Origin: Gracilimonas sp046602855
Lineage (GTDB): Bacteria > Bacteroidota > Rhodothermia > Balneolales > Balneolaceae
Length of the DNA: 64,000 bases
Assembly (NCBI RefSeq): GCF_046602855.1
Contig: NZ_JBKINJ010000002.1
Span: forward strand, 744,001-808,000
Direction: 5' to 3'
The notes below the pieces were generated by a model, which saw only the letters and a list, made by a program, of their open reading frames with translations, searched no databases and was not told the DNA's origin. Below, one piece after another: positions 9,576-18,764 of this stretch (positions within the stretch are counted from its first letter, which is position 1; the number at the start of each line of letters is the position of its first letter). The translations under genes and the position numbers were made by a program.

Positions 9576-9923
9576 TTATAGTCCAAATTTAGACATATCC
9601 ATTCCGGGGATGCCGCCACCGGGCATCATGTTCTTGTACATTTCCTGCATTTTCTCTTTGGATGCCTCCTCAGCTTTTTCAAGGGCCTTATTGACGCCAG
9701 CCACGATCAGATCTTCCAGCATTTCTTTGTCGGCAGGGTCAACCACATCATCATCCATCTCAATGGAAACGATCTGTTTGTTACCATTAGCTTTTACCTT
9801 TACCATTCCACCACCGGCTTCCGCTTCAACAATGACTTCTTTCAGTCCTTCCTGAGCTTCCTGCATTTTAGATTGCATTTCCTGGATCTTGCCAAACATA
9901 TCGGCCATATTAAAATCGTTCAT
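9576..9923 (-). CDS. YbaB/EbfC family nucleoid-associated protein
   Basis: 115 residues, normal length. Members are dimeric DNA-binding proteins encoded between dnaX and recR. Visible: the methionine/glutamine-rich N-terminal helix (MFGKIQEMQSKMQEAQ), the conserved core strand region (VKANGNKQIVSIEMDDDVV) and the C-terminal helix with ALEKAEEAS. The tail is glycine/methionine rich (MMPGGGIPGMDM). Gene order dnaX-ybaB-recR supports the call. DNA-binding specificity is not predictable from the sequence. Confidence 0.93.
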   Translation of the reverse strand: MNDFNMADMFGKIQEMQSKMQEAQEGLKEVIVEAEAGGGMVKVKANGNKQIVSIEMDDDVVDPADKEMLEDLIVAGVNKALEKAEEASKEKMQEMYKNMMPGGGIPGMDMSKFGL

Positions 9924-10009
9924 AGTTCTAAGTTTTAATTAAAATAATAATCTTTCTTGCCACTATAACGTCTTATATACTTATTAGTTACTCAAATTAG
10001 TGGCGACTC

Positions 10010-11875
10010 TTAATATTCAAGTTCTGCCCCAAATATCTCAACGATATCACGAATGATAGGGTCTTTTTGTTGAATTTGCTTAAAGCGTTCGTACACGCTC
10101 ATGGGTTTATCCTTTTCGTCTTTTTCTCCTACTGAAATATTAAAACGAAGTACGCTTCCCGTAAATTCCTTTAGTTTGAACTGCAGATCAGTACTTTGCT
10201 CGTCCAGCATTTTCTGTGCAAAATCATTATCACATTCAAGATGAATTTCGCCACCCTTGACCTTTTTTACTTTGGCCCGTTCCATTTGCAGGTGCAATAG
10301 CATGGGAAAATCCCCTTTCAATGACTCCAGATATTCTAACCAGATCTCTTGAACATATTCTGTGGTGATTTTCTCAGGAACTTCTTTTTCAGCAGGGTTT
10401 TTAGTATTAGGCTTTTCAGAATTCCCATTTTGATTCTGTTTTTCGGCTTGAACCGATGCTCTGGCTTTGCGGGTTAGGGTTGTTATCAAAGCCGGGGCTC
10501 CGATATCAAAATCATCGTCTTCCTCTAACTGCTCTTCTTTTGCCTCTGATCTCTTTTTAGATTCAGCAGCTTCGGGGTCCGCTTCTTCTGCTTCAATTTC
10601 AATTTCTTCTTCTGAATCTATTCTCTTTTGTCCTTTCGGTACTGAATCAGTTGTGGTGTCAGGAGTTTCTTCTTCAGGTTCAGAGACCTTATTCGACAGA
10701 TCTTCAGATTTCGGTTCTTTTTGGGTTGAGCCCTTATGGGAAGGAGCTACGAAGTTACCGGAGTTTTTTTTTAACTCCTGAAGTCCTGCCAACAGGTCGG
10801 ATAGCTGTTCACTTCTCTCCATGTGAATGAGTTTCAGCAGGGTGATCTCAAATTGTATTCTGGGCTGACTCGCATCCTTCAGTTTTATCTGAGCCTCACT
10901 GATGATATGCAACATGCGCATCAGGTCATCCCGCGAAAAATCAGAAGCAGTTTTCTGATAGCGTTTTTTGGTTTCTTCGGAAGCCTCAACCAGGTAGAGC
11001 TTTGAGGTTTCATGAGCAATGTAAAGATTTCGAAGGTGCTCGGTCAGTCCTATTAAATATTCTTGAATGTCATAGCCTTCCTGCAGGAGGGTGTTGATCA
11101 GTTCCAGCCCTTGGTCGGCATCGTTGTCTTTAACGCATTCCATGAACTCGAACAGACGGTCGGTTCCAACTACGTTCAGCGCCTGCAGCAGTTCATTATG
11201 GGTGATCGTATCACCGCAAAAGGCAATAGCCTGATCCATGAGCCCAAGGGCATCGCGCAAGGCCCCGTCGGCTTTTTTAGCGATCACATGAAGAGATTCT
11301 TCATCAATGGAAATATTCTCATCGATGGCAATTTTGCGCAGCCGCTGCACGATCTCTTCAACGGAGATACGCTTGAAATCAAATCGCTGAACGCGGGATA
11401 GAATGGTAGGGAGAACCTTATGGGGTTCGGTAGTCGCAAAAATAAAGATGGCATGCTCAGGCGGTTCCTCAAGAGTTTTTAGCAGAGCATTGAAAGCTGC
11501 TTTACTGAGCATGTGGACCTCATCTACGATGAAGACCTTGTATTTGCCATTTTGTGGCGGAATGCGAACGCTTTCCCGAAGGTGATGGACATCATCCACC
11601 TTATTGTTGGAAGCGGCATCCATTTCCACAATATTCAATGTTTGATTCAGCGATTCCCCGTCAATACTGATATCGATCTCGTTGATGGTTCGGGCAAGCA
11701 CCCTGGCCATTGTGGTTTTACCAACCCCGCGCGGACCGCAAAACATATACGCATGTGAAAGGCGATTTTGTTTGATCGCATTCTTAATGGTGTCACTCAC
11801 ATGTTCCTGTGAGACAATATCCTCAAAAGAGGTCGGTCTGTATTTTCTGGTAAGTGCGCGGTAGGTATCTGACAT
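10010..11875 (-). CDS. dnaX: DNA polymerase III subunit gamma/tau
   Basis: 621 residues. Clamp-loader AAA+ ATPase: Walker A GPRGVGKT at 47-54, Walker B DEVH at 118-121, arginine-finger SR at 160-161, domain III to about 370, an acidic low-complexity linker (about 380-480) and a C-terminal tau-like domain. Between residues 63 and 82, where most bacterial DnaX proteins have a CxnCxxCxxC zinc module, this protein has a short cysteine-free stretch that goes directly into the conserved MDAASNNKVDD. No programmed frameshift site for gamma was recognised. Transcribed toward ybaB and recR. Confidence 0.95.
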   Translation of the reverse strand: MSDTYRALTRKYRPTSFEDIVSQEHVSDTIKNAIKQNRLSHAYMFCGPRGVGKTTMARVLARTINEIDISIDGESLNQTLNIVEMDAASNNKVDDVHHLRESVRIPPQNGKYKVFIVDEVHMLSKAAFNALLKTLEEPPEHAIFIFATTEPHKVLPTILSRVQRFDFKRISVEEIVQRLRKIAIDENISIDEESLHVIAKKADGALRDALGLMDQAIAFCGDTITHNELLQALNVVGTDRLFEFMECVKDNDADQGLELINTLLQEGYDIQEYLIGLTEHLRNLYIAHETSKLYLVEASEETKKRYQKTASDFSRDDLMRMLHIISEAQIKLKDASQPRIQFEITLLKLIHMERSEQLSDLLAGLQELKKNSGNFVAPSHKGSTQKEPKSEDLSNKVSEPEEETPDTTTDSVPKGQKRIDSEEEIEIEAEEADPEAAESKKRSEAKEEQLEEDDDFDIGAPALITTLTRKARASVQAEKQNQNGNSEKPNTKNPAEKEVPEKITTEYVQEIWLEYLESLKGDFPMLLHLQMERAKVKKVKGGEIHLECDNDFAQKMLDEQSTDLQFKLKEFTGSVLRFNISVGEKDEKDKPMSVYERFKQIQQKDPIIRDIVEIFGAELEY

Positions 11876-12178
11876 TGATAAATCTGTTTTTCAATCATAA
11901 CAATGTACAAAAAGGAAGAGAAAAAATTGGGGTGAATTGGGTAATAAATGATGTGATTTTAGTGGTCATTTCTATTTTTAGTCAGGTTAGATCATATTGT
12001 TTCATTGGTTGAGAAGAAAGTATCAGAGTGTTTATGATAATGGGCTGTTTCATTCATCGGACAGAAGCCACGTTTGTCCTGATCTACAACACAATCGTCG
12101 GGTTTTAATTCAATGGATCCCTTATTGAACTTACCTTAAAGTGAGTTAAGGAAAACCGAACACTTAAAACACAAAACA
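11876..12178. other. Divergent intergenic region; one small palindrome
   Basis: About 300 bases between dnaX (minus) and a plus-strand membrane protein. No gene or known RNA is recognised; a 4.5S RNA, sometimes found near dnaX, was looked for and not seen. CCTTAA/TTAAGG (12134-12139 with 12146-12151) lies 28 bases before the ATG at 12179 and could be an operator or leader hairpin for that gene. Confidence 0.5.
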
Positions 12179-12766
12179 ATGAGATCACTAAAAATATCAG
12201 CGCTGTTAATCTTAACATTCACAGCCACAAGTCTTTTTGCACAAACACAAAATTCTAAGTTCAGTTTTGAATTTAATGTCGGCCCTTCTTTGGCAACTCA
12301 AAGTTTGGGTGATACTGACCTGAATATGGGTTTTGGGTTCGAAGGAACATTCACGTACAGGTTTATGCCGCACCTAGGCGTTTATGCCGGATGGGGATGG
12401 AATAAATTTGCTTCAGATGACCCATTTGAAGGAGTTGATGCTGACTTTGAAGAAACAGGTTATGTATTTGGCCTGCAGTTCAAACACCCATTTCAAACGT
12501 CAGACATCAACTGGCTGTTAAGAGCTGGCGGACTTTATAATCATCTTGAGATTGAAAACCCGGATGGTGATATCGTTTGGGATACAGGTCATGGCTTGGG
12601 ATATCAGGTCGTGGCAGGTATCGAAGTTCCTGTGGGTAAAAAATGGAACCTGGTTCCGACCGTAAAATTTCACTCCCTCTCCAGAGAGATCGATGCAAAC
12701 GGTAATACCAGAGACCTTGATCTGAGATACCTGGGTGTTCGAGTTGGACTGGCACGAAATTTCTGA
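12179..12766 (+). CDS. Small outer-membrane beta-barrel protein
   Basis: 195 residues. A signal peptide (about 1-21, ending LFAQ) is followed by alternating amphipathic strands (FGFEGTFTYRF, LGVYAGWGWNKF, GYVFGLQFKH) and a C-terminal phenylalanine, as in eight-stranded OmpA/OmpX-like or opacity-type barrels (porin-family outer membrane beta-barrel). It stands alone with its own terminator. Specific function is unknown. Confidence 0.75.
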   Translation: MRSLKISALLILTFTATSLFAQTQNSKFSFEFNVGPSLATQSLGDTDLNMGFGFEGTFTYRFMPHLGVYAGWGWNKFASDDPFEGVDADFEETGYVFGLQFKHPFQTSDINWLLRAGGLYNHLEIENPDGDIVWDTGHGLGYQVVAGIEVPVGKKWNLVPTVKFHSLSREIDANGNTRDLDLRYLGVRVGLARNF

Positions 12767-12776
12767 ACGTAGAAGT

Positions 12777-12807
12777 AAAAGAGCCTGGATTTAATCCGGC
12801 TCTTTTT
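12777..12807 (+). terminator. Terminator of the small outer-membrane protein gene
   Basis: AAAAGAGCC-t-GGAT pairs with ATCC-GGCTCTTTT around a three-base loop with one bulged base, followed by a T-tract; ten bases after the stop codon. Confidence 0.85.
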
Positions 12808-12863
12808 AAAATGAATATTCTGTTCATAATTGTGTGTTACATTAATTTCATTACAATTGCCTG

Positions 12864-13235
12864 ATGAAACTTTTAGATATGAAATTACGGGATTTACATG
12901 ATTTGATACCTTTCCGAAACCTGTTCAAACTGGTTTTTGGTTTTGCCATATCATTACAGGTCATCATAATCCTGGTTAACCATTTAACAGGGTTTTATGA
13001 ACTGAATGGAATATATCAGTTTATTTCACGGGTCATATTTGGTTCAACATTAGGTCTTTTAGCTACCTTTGCAGTGGTTTATCCTGATCTGATAGTCATC
13101 AAATTACTGAACGAAAAAATAGGGTGGAATGAGAAGGTGTTTGTCCGTGTGATAATTCAATTTTTTCTTACGGTTTTGATTGGTGGGATCATTGCCGCCT
13201 GTGTGACCTACTTTTCTCATGTATTGAATCCATAA
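12864..13235 (+). CDS. Membrane half of a split LytS-type sensor kinase
   Basis: 123 residues with three hydrophobic helices (about 25-45, 55-80, 95-120). It ends at TAA 13233-13235, but the same reading frame stays open directly afterwards into the kinase half, with only three sense codons before a TTG. LytS-like kinases of Bacteroidota usually have four membrane helices followed by the His_kinase domain in one chain; the fourth helix is at the start of the next reading frame. So this is probably the N-terminal part of one gene cut by a nonsense codon or small indel, or the first partner of a two-chain sensor. Confidence 0.65.
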   Translation: MKLLDMKLRDLHDLIPFRNLFKLVFGFAISLQVIIILVNHLTGFYELNGIYQFISRVIFGSTLGLLATFAVVYPDLIVIKLLNEKIGWNEKVFVRVIIQFFLTVLIGGIIAACVTYFSHVLNP

Positions 13236-13244
13236 AGGGGTGGG

Positions 13245-13946
13245 TTGCTCATCAACATGAGTTACAACCTGATGATATTTGCGGTGTGTAATGTAATATT
13301 GGTAATAATTCTGGAAGGATGGATATTCTTTATTGAAGGGGCTGAATCAAGGAAAAGGTCTAACGAACTGGAAGGGCAGGTAACGGAATTGCGGTTTGAA
13401 ATGCTGAAAAAACAAATAGATTCCCATTTCTTATTCAACAGTTTGAACGTTCTATCCGGTTTGATTGAGAAGGATCCTGAAATGGCTCAGGAATTCATTG
13501 ACGAGTTCTCAAAACTTTACCGGTATGTTTTGGAGAGCATTGATAAAAGAGTGGTTAGTGTGCAGGATGAGATCAATTTTGCCCGCAATTATCTGTATTT
13601 GCAGCAAATGAGGTATGGAAAAGGGCTTGATTTCACAGTGGATCTGGCTTCAGAACTATTGAATGGCTACATGCCCCCCCTTTCACTTCAGGTTGTTTTG
13701 GAAAACGTATGCAAACACAATACGGTGAGTGAGGAGCAACCCTTGGTGATCGATATATCCGGAGATGAAGACCAATTGATTGTACGAAACAACTTACAGT
13801 CAAAGATTTCATATTCAAGTGGAACAAGAACCGGGCAGTCCAATTTACTAAAACGCTATCAACTGCTTGGTAATTTCGAGCCAACTTTTAAGGTTGGAAC
13901 GACTCATTACACGGTTAAACTTCCAATAATATTTGAGGATAGATAA
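13245..13946 (+). CDS. LytS-type sensor histidine kinase, catalytic half
   Basis: One membrane helix at the start, a short coiled coil, then the His_kinase domain with phosphoacceptor His in SHFLFNSLN (H57 if counted from ATG 13257). The C-terminal ATPase region keeps PPLSLQVVLENVCKHN but the G box is weak and short. The start is unclear: a TTG at 13245 lies close behind an AAAGGGGTGGG sequence that overlaps the preceding stop, and ATG 13257 is the first ATG. It is in frame with the preceding membrane half. The response regulator gene starts five bases after the stop, so the two are certainly cotranscribed. Confidence 0.8.
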   Translation: MLINMSYNLMIFAVCNVILVIILEGWIFFIEGAESRKRSNELEGQVTELRFEMLKKQIDSHFLFNSLNVLSGLIEKDPEMAQEFIDEFSKLYRYVLESIDKRVVSVQDEINFARNYLYLQQMRYGKGLDFTVDLASELLNGYMPPLSLQVVLENVCKHNTVSEEQPLVIDISGDEDQLIVRNNLQSKISYSSGTRTGQSNLLKRYQLLGNFEPTFKVGTTHYTVKLPIIFEDR

Positions 13947-13950
13947 GATA

Positions 13951-14706
13951 ATGAATGTTTTGATCATAGAAGATGAGGACCTGGCTGCAGAAAGACTGGA
14001 AAGGATGTTAGATGAAATTGATCCGTCTGTAGAAGTACGTGCTAAGATCAGATCTGTAAAAGAGGCAGTGAGTTGGTTGCGAGAACACACTGTAGATCTG
14101 ATCTTTATTGACATTCAATTGTCAGACGGACTCAGCTTCAGTATCTTTGATGAGGTACACATTTCTACACCGTTGATCTTTACGACTGCCTATGATCAAT
14201 ATGCCATCCGCGCCTTTAAGCACAACAGCATTTCATACTTGCTGAAGCCTATCAGTAGAATAGAATTGAAGGAAAGTCTTGAGAAATTTGAACAATTCAG
14301 ATCTGCATTCAGCATAGATTTTGAAACCCTGAGATCGATATATCAAGGGGAAAAACCTGATTATAAAAAACGATTTTTGATCAGTATTGGCGAGAAACTC
14401 AAAAAGGTGGAAGTTACTGATATAGCCTATTTCTATGCCATGGATAAAAGTGTGTTTTGCCGAAGTTTTAATAATAAAGTTTTACCCATTGACCAATCTT
14501 TAGATGCACTCGAAGACCTTTTGAACCCTAAGGTATTTTTTCGGATTAACCGAAAATACATTGTAAATATGAATGCAATTGAGGAAATGATCGCCTGGTC
14601 AAGAAGCCGGATCAAACTGAAACTAAACCCACCTGTTCAGGATGAGGAAGGAGCCATTGTCAGTATCAGTCGTTCCTCAGATTTTAAAAAGTGGATGAAT
14701 AGTTAA
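13951..14706 (+). CDS. LytTR family response regulator
   Basis: 251 residues from ATG 13951; a TTG six codons upstream overlaps the kinase stop and is less likely. The receiver domain (about 1-120) has the acidic pocket EDED at 7-10 and the phosphoacceptor D54 in IFIDIQL, with the conserved TTAY and SYLLKP (Lys) motifs. The C-terminal LytTR DNA-binding domain (about 140-245) carries FYAMDKSVFC and FFRINRKYIVN. As partner of the adjacent LytS-type kinase it would regulate a small set of promoters; targets are not visible. Confidence 0.93.
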   Translation: MNVLIIEDEDLAAERLERMLDEIDPSVEVRAKIRSVKEAVSWLREHTVDLIFIDIQLSDGLSFSIFDEVHISTPLIFTTAYDQYAIRAFKHNSISYLLKPISRIELKESLEKFEQFRSAFSIDFETLRSIYQGEKPDYKKRFLISIGEKLKKVEVTDIAYFYAMDKSVFCRSFNNKVLPIDQSLDALEDLLNPKVFFRINRKYIVNMNAIEEMIAWSRSRIKLKLNPPVQDEEGAIVSISRSSDFKKWMNS

Positions 14707-14737
14707 TAATGGAATACAAGACTTGGGGCTATGACCT

Positions 14738-15001
14738 ATGAAAGTATTTAGAGATCATAAAGGATGGTGGTTGATATTAGTGATATTGACGCTCATTGTA
14801 TCATTGATCACTTCGAATAATGTAACGATACTGGGTTTGACGTTCAGCATGCTGGGGCATTTTTCTTTTGCCATGGTAGTGTCGATCTTTCCGCTGCTTT
14901 TTTACTGGATCATTAAAAAACCACTGTCTACTGAGGAATACATGTCAACGTTTACAGTGGCCTGGTTGATCCTGTCAGTTTCGAATCTTGCTGTAATGTG
15001 A
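14738..15001 (+). CDS. Small membrane protein downstream of a LytTR regulator
   Basis: 87 residues with three predicted helices (about 10-27, 30-55, 65-87) and short basic loops. It starts 31 bases after the response regulator, in the same direction, so it may be the last gene of the two-component operon. No family is recognised. Real coding is supported by the ATG, the clear hydrophobic pattern and the operon-like spacing. Confidence 0.55.
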   Translation: MKVFRDHKGWWLILVILTLIVSLITSNNVTILGLTFSMLGHFSFAMVVSIFPLLFYWIIKKPLSTEEYMSTFTVAWLILSVSNLAVM

Positions 15002-15074
15002 ATTTAGGTTTTAACACCAGCCACAATTTCACCACTAAGGAACAGTGATATTTGAAAAATATAGGCTGAGACAG

Positions 15075-16136
15075 TTACTTGATGCTGAACGAATCCCCTT
15101 CCGTGAGCAACTTGAAATTGACGCCTCGGTTTTCAGATTTTTGCATTGCTGAGGAAAAGTCATTTTCAGGATCTTTCATGCCATCATCGGCAAGAGGGAA
15201 AGTACCGAAGTGCATGCCAAAGCTTATTTCAGCACCCACATCTTTATGGACCTGAATGGCCTCTTCCGGGTTTACATGCATCGGCTTCATGAACCAGCGT
15301 GGTTTATAAGCTCCTATCGGAATAAGTCCTACCTTGATGTTAGGATAACGCTGACCGATATCTTTGAAAAACGATCCATAACCGGTATCACCGGCAAAGT
15401 AGACATTCCCGGCCGGGGTTTCTATAACATAGCCATTCCAGAAGGTCTTATCACGGTCAAATAATCCACGGGCTGAAAAGTGCTGTGCCTGAACGGAATG
15501 GATCGTAATGTCACTGTCGATAACTTTGTTGTCCCACCAGTTTAATTCAAAAACCTTGTTGATTCCGTTGCTATTCAGCATGCGTCCTACTCCAAGCGGG
15601 GCGATCACACGAGGCTCATAGATTTCATTGATCTTTTTAAGTGTTTCAAGATTCAGATGGTCATAGTGGTTATGGCTGATCACAATAAGATCGATGCGGG
15701 GAAGGTCTTCAAATCGGACTCCGGCAGGGCGATATCGTTTGGGGCCCGCAAAACTAACCGGGCTCACCCTGTCACTCCAAACCGGATCGGTCAGGATATT
15801 GACTCCGGCTACCTGTATCAAAAAAGTAGAGTGGTTTACATAGGTAATGACCATACCATCGATTACGTTGGAAACCGGTTTTGCAGCAAAGGTAATCTCA
15901 CTTTCAGGAACCGGGGTCCACTCGCCTTGATCTCTCTGAAAGTACCACTTCATAACATCAAAGAAGGTTTTTTCAGGAACTTCATCCGGATTTTCAAAGG
16001 TCTCACCGTTAAAGTGCTCAGTAACAGGACCTTTATATCCCGGTTCAGAAACATACCAACCCAGAGATGCTATAAAAATAGCACCGGTAACAATAAGGAT
16101 CAGTAGAATGGTCACAATTTTACCAATGAGTTTCAT
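15075..16136 (-). CDS. Membrane-anchored MBL-fold metallo-hydrolase (NAPE-PLD/UlaG-like)
   Basis: 353 residues. An uncleaved N-terminal helix (about 5-28) anchors a metallo-beta-lactamase domain. Metal ligands are seen in SHNHYDH (H155, H157, D159, H160); the motifs ITYVNHST and TDPVWSDR upstream and FAGDTGY and FGMHFGTF downstream are typical of the L-ascorbate-6-P lactonase UlaG/N-acyl-phosphatidylethanolamine phospholipase-D-like group. It probably hydrolyses a phosphodiester or lactone at the membrane; substrate unknown. Converges with the 14738 gene. Confidence 0.88.
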   Translation of the reverse strand: MKLIGKIVTILLILIVTGAIFIASLGWYVSEPGYKGPVTEHFNGETFENPDEVPEKTFFDVMKWYFQRDQGEWTPVPESEITFAAKPVSNVIDGMVITYVNHSTFLIQVAGVNILTDPVWSDRVSPVSFAGPKRYRPAGVRFEDLPRIDLIVISHNHYDHLNLETLKKINEIYEPRVIAPLGVGRMLNSNGINKVFELNWWDNKVIDSDITIHSVQAQHFSARGLFDRDKTFWNGYVIETPAGNVYFAGDTGYGSFFKDIGQRYPNIKVGLIPIGAYKPRWFMKPMHVNPEEAIQVHKDVGAEISFGMHFGTFPLADDGMKDPENDFSSAMQKSENRGVNFKLLTEGDSFSIK

Positions 16137-16267
16137 GCTTGGTTTGTTATTCAGTTTATGGAAAGTTTTAGGGAATAATGAAATATAGAAACACAGGCCT
16201 GTTTAAGTTACAGGTTGTAAGGTTCGTATCCATGGATCGAAATTCTTTTATTCCTGCATTTCCTGAA

Positions 16268-18358
16268 TTACTTTTTTCCTTCCTTCAGATGTTTTTCAAA
16301 GAAATGATAGATTCGGCGGTATTCATCATACCATGCATCTTCATCCTGAAAGCTATGCCGTTCGGTTGGATACATCATCATCTCGAAGTTCTCATTTCCA
16401 CTTTGCACGAGTTTTTCGATATACTGAACCGCATCCTGAAACCCTACATTATTATCAATAAGTCCATGCAGGAGGAGAACAGGACGCTCAAGTGAATCGG
16501 CGTATGTTAGTGGGTTGCTGCGCTCGTAGTGCTCAGGGAATTCTTCGGGATCACCGAGTCGGGGCAGAGTATACCATGGGTTGGTGTAGTAATAATTTTC
16601 CCACTTGGTGACCGATCGTAAGGCGGCTGCAGCATCAAATCGTTCGGGAGAAACACCTACGGCATACAAGGCCATGAATCCGCCATAACTGCCACCGTAA
16701 ATTCCCACACGAGAGGTATCGGCTTTATCATAATTATCAGCAAGAAAAGCGAGACCGTCCTCTATGTCTTCGGTTTCGTATTTACCCATCCAGTTGGTTA
16801 CGTCTTCACGGAATTTACGTCCGTATCCGGTACTGTGGCGGTAATCCACCTCTATCACATAATAACCCTGATGGGTCAAAAACTGATGGAACATATATTC
16901 GCGCCAATAGCTGTTTGACCAGCCTTTGTACACATTTTGCAGAGAGCCTGCTCCGTGAACAAACACAACTACCGGATTGCCATCAGGATTTCTGCGTTCA
17001 GGTTTCAAAACAGACATGGACAGTTTAGTGTTTCCGTCTCTACCCGTGAAGCGGACATAATCTTCCTTCTGCCAGTCATACGCATAAAAGGCTTCGGGAA
17101 CGGAATTTGTGAGCTGAACTTCTCTTTGCGGGATCTTTGTATCAATCAGGAATAAGTCAAATGGCTCATTGAAGAAGGTTTTACTGTACACGATGTATCG
17201 CCGATCGTGGCTGAGGTCGAAATCCTGTCGATAGCCTTCCGCTGAAGTCAGTTTGGTGGGAAGATTGTTGATGATATCAAGTTTGTAAAGCTGCACTTCA
17301 CCGGGATCCATTTCATTGCTTGCCATCGCAATGGTTCGTTCATCAAGCCATCTAGCCCAGCGAATGTCGTATTCCCCAAAGGTGTGCTGTTCGAAACCGG
17401 TTCCGTCAGGATTGATCGTGTAAATATGATTCCATCCGTCTTTTTCGCTTTGGAACATCAGACGTTCGGTAGCCGGCGCAAATTCCATGTTAGTATTATA
17501 AAGCCACCCTTTTGTGGAGTCCTCGAATAAGGTAAATGAAGATAAACCTTCAGTATCAAATACCTCGATGCGACGATGCTTCATAGGTGCATCGATGATA
17601 TCCAAAGCTATATGCTTGCCGGTTGCGCTGATGTCCGTACTGACATATCCGCGATGCTCCAGGATCACTTGGACCTCACCGCTGTCCACCGGGGCAACGG
17701 AAATAATCCGGTTTGGGATCCCCCTTCGGGTAGCACCCGTTTGCACATATTGGCCGGCATATTCCGGAAAGTAATATTCCGTGTAATCGGAGTTATCAAA
17801 TTGATTGAGTAATAATTTATTACCGGCCCAACCTGAGACACTGTAATTCGGTTCATCTTCATCTTTTGCGGTGATCTGCTTGATGAAGGCATCCTCTACA
17901 CCGGATATCCAAACGTCTCCATTTTGCACAAAGGCAAACTGAGTGCCATCCTGCTTCCAAACCGGATTGTAGTCAAATCCCTTGGAAGCCACGATCACTC
18001 TTTGGTTCTCAAACCTTGAATTGGCCAGGATCAGATCCCCATCCTTCGTGAACAGAACGTGTTTGCCATCCGGAGATAATTCATAATTACGAACAACATC
18101 CTCAGGTGCTTCCTTTTGATTTTTGCCGCTTAATCCAACCTGGAACAGGTCACGGTCTGAGGTGGCTGAATCACTCCAGCTGAAATAAATGGTTTTGCCA
18201 TCGGGAGAAAAATGCGAAAAAGAAGGCCGGGTACCCGGAATAAAGGGTTCATGGAAAATATCTTTAAGGGTTAATTCATCGGGAAATTGTTGAGCCTGAG
18301 CACTGAGGTCGGCTCCAATGAACAATAGCAGTAAAACGGCACTAAATAAACGCTTCAT
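16268..18358 (-). CDS. S9 family serine peptidase (prolyl oligopeptidase type)
   Basis: About 696 residues from ATG 18358; an upstream TTG at 18385 would place nine polar residues before the signal peptide and is less likely. A signal peptide (MKRLFSAVLLLL...) precedes a seven-bladed propeller with PD40-like SPDGK repeats and a C-terminal alpha/beta-hydrolase. The triad is visible: Ser in GGSYGG, Asp in GLIDNNV, His in TERHSF. It should cleave oligopeptides, often after proline or as acyl-aminoacyl-peptidase, in the periplasm. It is monocistronic and divergent from the copper genes. Confidence 0.92.
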   Translation of the reverse strand: MKRLFSAVLLLLFIGADLSAQAQQFPDELTLKDIFHEPFIPGTRPSFSHFSPDGKTIYFSWSDSATSDRDLFQVGLSGKNQKEAPEDVVRNYELSPDGKHVLFTKDGDLILANSRFENQRVIVASKGFDYNPVWKQDGTQFAFVQNGDVWISGVEDAFIKQITAKDEDEPNYSVSGWAGNKLLLNQFDNSDYTEYYFPEYAGQYVQTGATRRGIPNRIISVAPVDSGEVQVILEHRGYVSTDISATGKHIALDIIDAPMKHRRIEVFDTEGLSSFTLFEDSTKGWLYNTNMEFAPATERLMFQSEKDGWNHIYTINPDGTGFEQHTFGEYDIRWARWLDERTIAMASNEMDPGEVQLYKLDIINNLPTKLTSAEGYRQDFDLSHDRRYIVYSKTFFNEPFDLFLIDTKIPQREVQLTNSVPEAFYAYDWQKEDYVRFTGRDGNTKLSMSVLKPERRNPDGNPVVVFVHGAGSLQNVYKGWSNSYWREYMFHQFLTHQGYYVIEVDYRHSTGYGRKFREDVTNWMGKYETEDIEDGLAFLADNYDKADTSRVGIYGGSYGGFMALYAVGVSPERFDAAAALRSVTKWENYYYTNPWYTLPRLGDPEEFPEHYERSNPLTYADSLERPVLLLHGLIDNNVGFQDAVQYIEKLVQSGNENFEMMMYPTERHSFQDEDAWYDEYRRIYHFFEKHLKEGKK

Positions 18359-18505
18359 AGGATCTTGATGATTCTGAATTGACAAATGGAGGATGAGAGA
18401 ATAAAAACTTTGGGGGAGAAATATTGAAAAAGTTGGTTTAATTGGTAGGACAAAATTTGATAAACCTCAGTACGGATTCAGCATTTATGAGTACTTCAGC
18501 ATCAG

Positions 18506-18513
18506 TATCTTTG
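18506..18513 (+). promoter_or_regulatory. Candidate -7 element TATCTTTG upstream of the CopZ-like gene
   Basis: Exact match to the Bacteroidota -7 consensus TAnnTTTG, 32 bases before the ATG at 18546. No clear -33 TTTG at standard spacing. Similar TATCTTTA boxes precede several other genes in this window. Confidence 0.5.
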
Positions 18514-18545
18514 ATTTGAAAAATTAACCCTAAAAGAAAAACACT

Positions 18546-18764
18546 ATGAGATCCATAACCTTAAATATTGACGGAATGGGTTGTTCCGGATGCGTTAATA
18601 CCATCGAAAATACACTTTCGGCTTTGCCCGGCGTTAAAACAGCGATCGCAAATTTAGAAAAGGGCATTGCTGAAGTTGACTACGATGAGAATGAAGTAAA
18701 AGAGGATGACTTCAGGAAAGCCGTGGAAGAAGCCGGATACCAAATGACTGGTATTTCAAACTAA
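18546..18764 (+). CDS. CopZ-like heavy-metal-associated (HMA) chaperone
   Basis: 72 residues, a single HMA domain with the metal-binding motif GMGCSGC at 11-17 and a ferredoxin-like fold length. It is expected to bind Cu(I) through the two cysteines and hand it to the N-terminal HMA domain of the CopA ATPase encoded 300 bases downstream. The two genes are separated by a palindromic element, so they may not form a simple operon. Confidence 0.9.
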   Translation: MRSITLNIDGMGCSGCVNTIENTLSALPGVKTAIANLEKGIAEVDYDENEVKEDDFRKAVEEAGYQMTGISN

